Positions 44,120 to 47,678 of a DNA stretch of 47,678 nucleotides are shown piece by piece (positions within the stretch are counted from its first letter, which is position 1; each line of letters opens with the position of its first letter). The DNA comes from Roseateles sp. (lineage in GTDB: Bacteria; Pseudomonadota; Gammaproteobacteria; Burkholderiales; Burkholderiaceae_C). The notes under the pieces are model-generated. The model saw only the letters and a program-made list of their open reading frames with translations, had not been told where the DNA came from and searched no databases. The stretch lies in NCBI GenBank assembly GCA_015657635.1, contig JACDQM010000013.1, forward strand, positions 1 to 47,678, given 5' to 3'. The position numbers and the translations under genes are program-made.

Positions 44120-45085
44120 ATGAGTGCACCTCTGTATTCGATCCCTGGCAGCTCAGCGCCGACGGCGGCCGCTCCGGCGGCTGGCGCGGCAGCCGAGCCA
44201 GTGGCGCGCACGGTGTCGGAGGTGCTGGCGCAAAGCCAGGTCGAGGAGGTGCTGGCCGAACTGGAGCGCGACTTGATCGGGCTGGCCCCGGTCAAGCAGC
44301 GCATCCGCGATATCGCCGCGCTGCTGGTGATCGACAAGCTGCGCGCCCAGCATGGCCTTTCGGCCAGTGCGCCTTCGCTGCATATGTGCTTCACCGGCAA
44401 CCCCGGCACCGGCAAGACCACGGTGGCGATGCGCATGGCCGAGATTCTGCACCGCCTGGGCTATGTGCGCAAAGGCCATCTGGTGGCGGTGACGCGCGAC
44501 GACCTGGTGGGCCAGTACATCGGCCACACCGCGCCCAAGACCAAGGAAGTGCTCAAGAAGGCCATGGGCGGCGTGCTCTTCATCGACGAGGCCTACTACC
44601 TCTACCGCCCCGAGAACGAGCGCGACTACGGCCAGGAGGCGATCGAGATCCTGCTGCAGGTGATGGAGAACCAGCGCGACGACCTGGTGGTGATCCTCGC
44701 TGGCTACAAGGACCGCATGGACACCTTCTTCCAGTCCAACCCGGGCATGAGCTCGCGCATCGCGCACCACCTGGACTTCCCCGACTACGCGACACCTGAG
44801 CTGCTGCAGATCGGCGACCGCATGATCGAGAGCTCGCATTACCGCTTCGGTGCGGGCGCTCGCGAGGCCTTCGACGCCTATCTGCAGCGCCGCATCGCAC
44901 AGCCGCATTTCGCCAATGCCCGCAGTGTGCGCAACGCGCTGGACCGGGCGCGCTTGCGTCAGGCCAGCCGCCTCTATGCCGACCGCGACCGCGTGCTCAG
45001 CGCGGACGACCTCAGCACGATCACCGCCAGCGACATCCTGGCCAGCCGCGTCTTCAGCAAGGACGCCGACAAGGAAACCCCATGA
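44120..45085 (+). CDS. cbbX: Red-type RuBisCO activase CbbX
   Basis: AAA+ ATPase that remodels inhibited red-type RuBisCO by pulling on the CbbL C-terminus; 321 residues. Walker A is GNPGTGKT at 93-100, Walker B VLFIDE at about 152-157, the pore-loop motif YIGHT at about 133-137, and arginine fingers lie in the SRIAHHL region. The N-terminal 30 residues are alanine- and proline-rich. The stop overlaps cbbY by four bases (ATGA), which suggests coupling. Confidence 0.96.
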   Translation: MSAPLYSIPGSSAPTAAAPAAGAAAEPVARTVSEVLAQSQVEEVLAELERDLIGLAPVKQRIRDIAALLVIDKLRAQHGLSASAPSLHMCFTGNPGTGKTTVAMRMAEILHRLGYVRKGHLVAVTRDDLVGQYIGHTAPKTKEVLKKAMGGVLFIDEAYYLYRPENERDYGQEAIEILLQVMENQRDDLVVILAGYKDRMDTFFQSNPGMSSRIAHHLDFPDYATPELLQIGDRMIESSHYRFGAGAREAFDAYLQRRIAQPHFANARSVRNALDRARLRQASRLYADRDRVLSADDLSTITASDILASRVFSKDADKETP

Positions 45086-45831
45086 CGCTGCGCGCCCTGA
45101 TCTTCGATGTGGACGGCACGCTGGCCGACACCGAGAACGCCCACCGGGCTGCCTTCAACCAGGCTTTCGCCGAGGTGGGGCTGGACTGGCAGTGGGACGA
45201 GCCGCTCTACGAGCGCCTGCTGGACATCTCGGGCGGCAAGGAACGCATCACGCATTACTGGAAACAGGTGCGGGGCGATGTGGTCGACATCAACGGCAGC
45301 GCGCTGGCTGAAACGGTGCAGCGCATCCACGAACTCAAGACCGCGGCCTATGAGCGCCGTGTGCAGCAGGGTGGCGTGCAGCTGCGCCCCGGCGTGCTGG
45401 CCCTGATCGAGGCGGCAAGAGCCGCCGGCCTGCGCCTGGCCATCGCCACCACCACATCGCCAGTCAACATCGCGGCGCTGCTGTTACGCGCCATCGGGCC
45501 GGACTGGGCGCAGCGCTTCGACGTGGTCGAGGACGCCTCGACCGCGCCGCTGAAGAAACCGCATCCCCAGGTCTATCTGCAGACGTTGGCGCGCCTGCGC
45601 CTGCCTGCGGCTGACTGCCTGGCCATCGAAGACTCCTTCAACGGCCTGCAAGCGGCCACCCGGGCCGGCCTGGCGACGCTGATCACCCCTAACGCGTTCA
45701 CTGCAGACCACGACTTCGCCGGCGCGCTGCGCGTGCTGGAGAACCTGGACGGCCTCGGCATCGAGCCGCTGCGCCGCTGGCACGCCGAACGCCCCGCCAA
45801 GCCTGCTGCACCGATGGCGCGGCGCGCCTGA
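45082..45831 (+). CDS. cbbY: HAD phosphatase CbbY (xylulose bisphosphate phosphatase)
   Basis: Haloacid-dehalogenase-fold phosphatase, 249 residues. [20 protein letters not shown] gives the catalytic Asp9 and Asp11; [11 protein letters not shown] is motif [13 protein letters not shown] supplies the lysine, and [13 protein letters not shown] the acidic motif IV. CbbY removes xylulose 1,5-bisphosphate, a misfire inhibitor of RuBisCO. Overlap with cbbX fits a joint activation/repair role. A phosphoglycolate phosphatase (CbbZ) is the alternative; the long cap region and the AHRAAFN context favour CbbY. Confidence 0.88.
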   Translation: MTLRALIFDVDGTLADTENAHRAAFNQAFAEVGLDWQWDEPLYERLLDISGGKERITHYWKQVRGDVVDINGSALAETVQRIHELKTAAYERRVQQGGVQLRPGVLALIEAARAAGLRLAIATTTSPVNIAALLLRAIGPDWAQRFDVVEDASTAPLKKPHPQVYLQTLARLRLPAADCLAIEDSFNGLQAATRAGLATLITPNAFTADHDFAGALRVLENLDGLGIEPLRRWHAERPAKPAAPMARRA

Positions 45832-45856
45832 CCGAATCCAAGACTGCCGAGAGCAC

Positions 45857-46954
45857 ATGATGGCCTTGCCCCACCGCCTGACCCTGACCCAATACCTGAT
45901 CCAGCAGCGCCGCCGTTTTCCTGGCGCCAGCGGCAATTTCAATGCGCTGATGCTGGACGTTGCACTGGCCTGCAAGTCGATCGCCCGCACGGTGGCCTTC
46001 GGCGAGCTGGCCCAAGCACCGTCGGCTGCCGCCAACGAACTGGGCGGCGCGATCAATGTGCAGGGCGAAACCCAGAAGCCGCTGGATGTGATCAGCAACG
46101 AGGTCTTCACGACCTTCAATGACTGGAGCGGACAGTGCGCCGGTCTGGCCTCTGAGGAGATGGAACAGCCCTACCAGATCCCGGCGGGCAACAAGCGCGG
46201 CAAGTACCTGCTGGTGTTCGACCCCTTGGATGGCTCCAGCAATATCGACGTCAACGTCTCGGTGGGCAGCATCTTCAGCGTGCTGCGCGCGCCCGACGAG
46301 GTGGTGGCCAGCGGCCGCGATGTCACCGAGGCCGAATTTTTGCAGCCCGGCAGCCGGCAGGTGGCGGCCGGCTATGCGCTCTACGGCCCGACCACGATGC
46401 TGGTGCTGACGGTGGGCTCGGGTGTGGTGGGCTTCACGCTGGACCCGAACCTGGGCGAATTCATGCTGACGCACCCGGACATCCAGGTGCCGACGCAGAC
46501 GCATGAATTTGCGATCAACGCCTCCAACAGCCGCTTCTGGGAAGCGCCGATCAAGCGCTATGTCGATGAGTGCCTGGCCGGCAAGACGGGGCCGCGCGAC
46601 AAGGATTTCAATATGCGCTGGATCGCCTCGATGGTGGCCGAGGCGCATCGCATCCTGATGCGCGGCGGCGTCTTCATGTACCCGCGCGACACCAAGGACC
46701 CGAGCAAGCCCGGTCGCCTGCGCCTGCTGTACGAAGCCAACCCGATCGGTTTCCTGATCGAGCAGGCTGGCGGCCGCGCCAGCACCGGACGCCAGCCGGT
46801 GCTGGGCGTCACGCCCAGTTCGCTGCATCAGCGCATCGGCCTGGTGTTCGGCTCCAAGTGCGAGGTCGAGCGCATCGAGCGCTACCACGCCGAGCCTGCC
46901 AAGTCCGAGCAGGTCAGCCCGCTGTTTGCCGAACGCAGCCTGTTCCGCGACTGA
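45857..46954 (+). CDS. cbbF: Fructose-1,6-bisphosphatase class I
   Basis: Class I fructose-1,6-bisphosphatase, 365 residues, cytosolic; in the CBB cycle it regenerates fructose 6-phosphate and in many bacteria acts also on sedoheptulose 1,7-bisphosphate. Metal-binding signature [20 protein letters not shown] is complete, LASEEME supplies the earlier glutamates, and [20 protein letters not shown] is the substrate-site motif. ATG at 45857 gives [14 protein letters not shown]. It is 25 bp after cbbY and 47 bp before cbbP. It belongs to the operon from cbbL. Confidence 0.95.
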   Translation: MMALPHRLTLTQYLIQQRRRFPGASGNFNALMLDVALACKSIARTVAFGELAQAPSAAANELGGAINVQGETQKPLDVISNEVFTTFNDWSGQCAGLASEEMEQPYQIPAGNKRGKYLLVFDPLDGSSNIDVNVSVGSIFSVLRAPDEVVASGRDVTEAEFLQPGSRQVAAGYALYGPTTMLVLTVGSGVVGFTLDPNLGEFMLTHPDIQVPTQTHEFAINASNSRFWEAPIKRYVDECLAGKTGPRDKDFNMRWIASMVAEAHRILMRGGVFMYPRDTKDPSKPGRLRLLYEANPIGFLIEQAGGRASTGRQPVLGVTPSSLHQRIGLVFGSKCEVERIERYHAEPAKSEQVSPLFAERSLFRD

Positions 46955-47001
46955 GTCTTCGTCGCGCCGCAGCCAGAGATTTCCAGCCTTGAGGAACTTC
47001 C

Positions 47002-47678
47002 ATGTCTGAACGACACCCCATCATTGCCATCACCGGTTCGTCCGGCGCCGGCACCACCTCGGTGACACGCACCTTCGAGAACATCTTCCGGCGCGAGAAC
47101 GTCAAGGCCGCGGTCATCGAGGGCGACAGCTTTCATCGCTACGACCGGCTCGAAATGAAGAAGCGCCAGGCCGTGGCCGAGAAGGCCGGTGACAAGAACT
47201 TCAGCCACTTCGGCCCCGAGAACAATCTGTTCGCCGAACTCGAGCAGCTGTTCCGCAGCTATGGTGAAACCGGCACCGGCCAGCGCCGCAAGTATCTGCA
47301 TGACCATGAAGAAGCCGCGCCCTACAAGCAGGAGCCCGGCACCTTTACGCCCTGGGAGGCCGTGCCGGCCGACACAGACCTGCTGTTCTACGAAGGCCTG
47401 CATGGCGCGGTGGTCACGCCCGAGGTCGACATCGCCCGCCACCCCGATCTGCTGATCGGCGTGGTGCCGGTGATCAATCTGGAGTGGATCCAGAAGCTGT
47501 GGCGCGACAAGAGCAAGCGCGGCTATTCCACCGAGGCGGTGACCGACACCATCCTGCGCCGCATGCCTGACTATGTGCACTACATCTGCCCGCAGTTCGC
47601 GCACACCCATGTGAACTTCCAGCGCGTGCCGATGGTGGACACCTCCAACCCCTTCATCGCGCGCGACATCCGCGCCGG
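47002..47678 (+). CDS. cbbP: Phosphoribulokinase, partial (cut by window end)
   Basis: Phosphoribulokinase makes the RuBisCO substrate ribulose 1,5-bisphosphate from ribulose 5-phosphate and ATP. The first 225 residues are present. The N-terminal P-loop GSSGAGTTS is at 12-20, then EGDSFHRYDRLEMKKRQAVA with active-site aspartate, and LLFYEGLHGAVV. This is the class I proteobacterial form of about 290 residues. GAGGAA before the ATG fits a ribosome site. About 65 residues should lie beyond the window. Confidence 0.95.
   Translation, partial: MSERHPIIAITGSSGAGTTSVTRTFENIFRRENVKAAVIEGDSFHRYDRLEMKKRQAVAEKAGDKNFSHFGPENNLFAELEQLFRSYGETGTGQRRKYLHDHEEAAPYKQEPGTFTPWEAVPADTDLLFYEGLHGAVVTPEVDIARHPDLLIGVVPVINLEWIQKLWRDKSKRGYSTEAVTDTILRRMPDYVHYICPQFAHTHVNFQRVPMVDTSNPFIARDIRA

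Overview
The window reads as chromosome of a GC-rich betaproteobacterium, most likely a Burkholderiales member of the Rubrivivax/Leptothrix/Ideonella type. That placement is inferred from four things: an EF-P with arginine at the modification site next to its rhamnosyltransferase EarP, the hup / tRNA-Val / ppiD and PCMT / rhodanese / TolC neighbourhoods, a soxCDYZAXB order, and a red-type (form IC) RuBisCO operon. The genus is not provable from the sequence. No transposase, integrase, phage gene or CRISPR array was seen.

Layout. 0-5 kb: a partial hypothetical gene and a cyclophilin (minus strand), divergent from dnaE; dnaE carries a one-base frameshift near its start. 5-14 kb: a patatin-like lipase, then a TetR repressor with a clear promoter/operator, an RND adaptor and pump, a PCMT-type methyltransferase, a rhodanese and a TolC channel. 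14-26 kb: mostly housekeeping (yaaA, a prolyl-4-hydroxylase-like oxygenase, a lysine-rich secreted peptide, an Lrp regulator divergent from a lone acetolactate synthase, efp-earP, uvrC, a lipoprotein, pgsA, hup, tRNA-Val, ppiD, tRNA-His).

26-39 kb: a sulfur-oxidation region. soxCDYZAXB encodes a complete periplasmic thiosulfate-oxidising system including the sulfane dehydrogenase SoxCD. It is followed by an ArsR repressor whose cysteine pair is spaced exactly as in the SqrR/BigR persulfide sensors, with a near-perfect palindrome over its own promoter. Then come a FadL-type outer-membrane channel, a DUF302 lipoprotein, a periplasmic DsrE-like protein divergent from a YeeE/YedE sulfur transporter, a SoxH-like metallo-hydrolase and a SoxW/TlpA-like thioredoxin.

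39-47.7 kb: a chemoreceptor, then cbbR divergent from cbbL-cbbS-cbbX-cbbY-cbbF-cbbP (the last cut by the window edge). Together the right half supports lithoautotrophy: Sox proteins strip electrons from thiosulfate and the CBB cycle fixes CO2.

The most unusual points are the thiol-sensor-linked sulfur module, a 55-nt-arm inverted repeat in the cbbL-cbbS gap, a 20-bp perfect palindrome in the cbb control region that does not fit the usual CbbR box, a recurring -10-like hexamer 5-8 nt before start codons suggesting leaderless mRNAs, and suspected frameshifts that fall in the same 13-mer.
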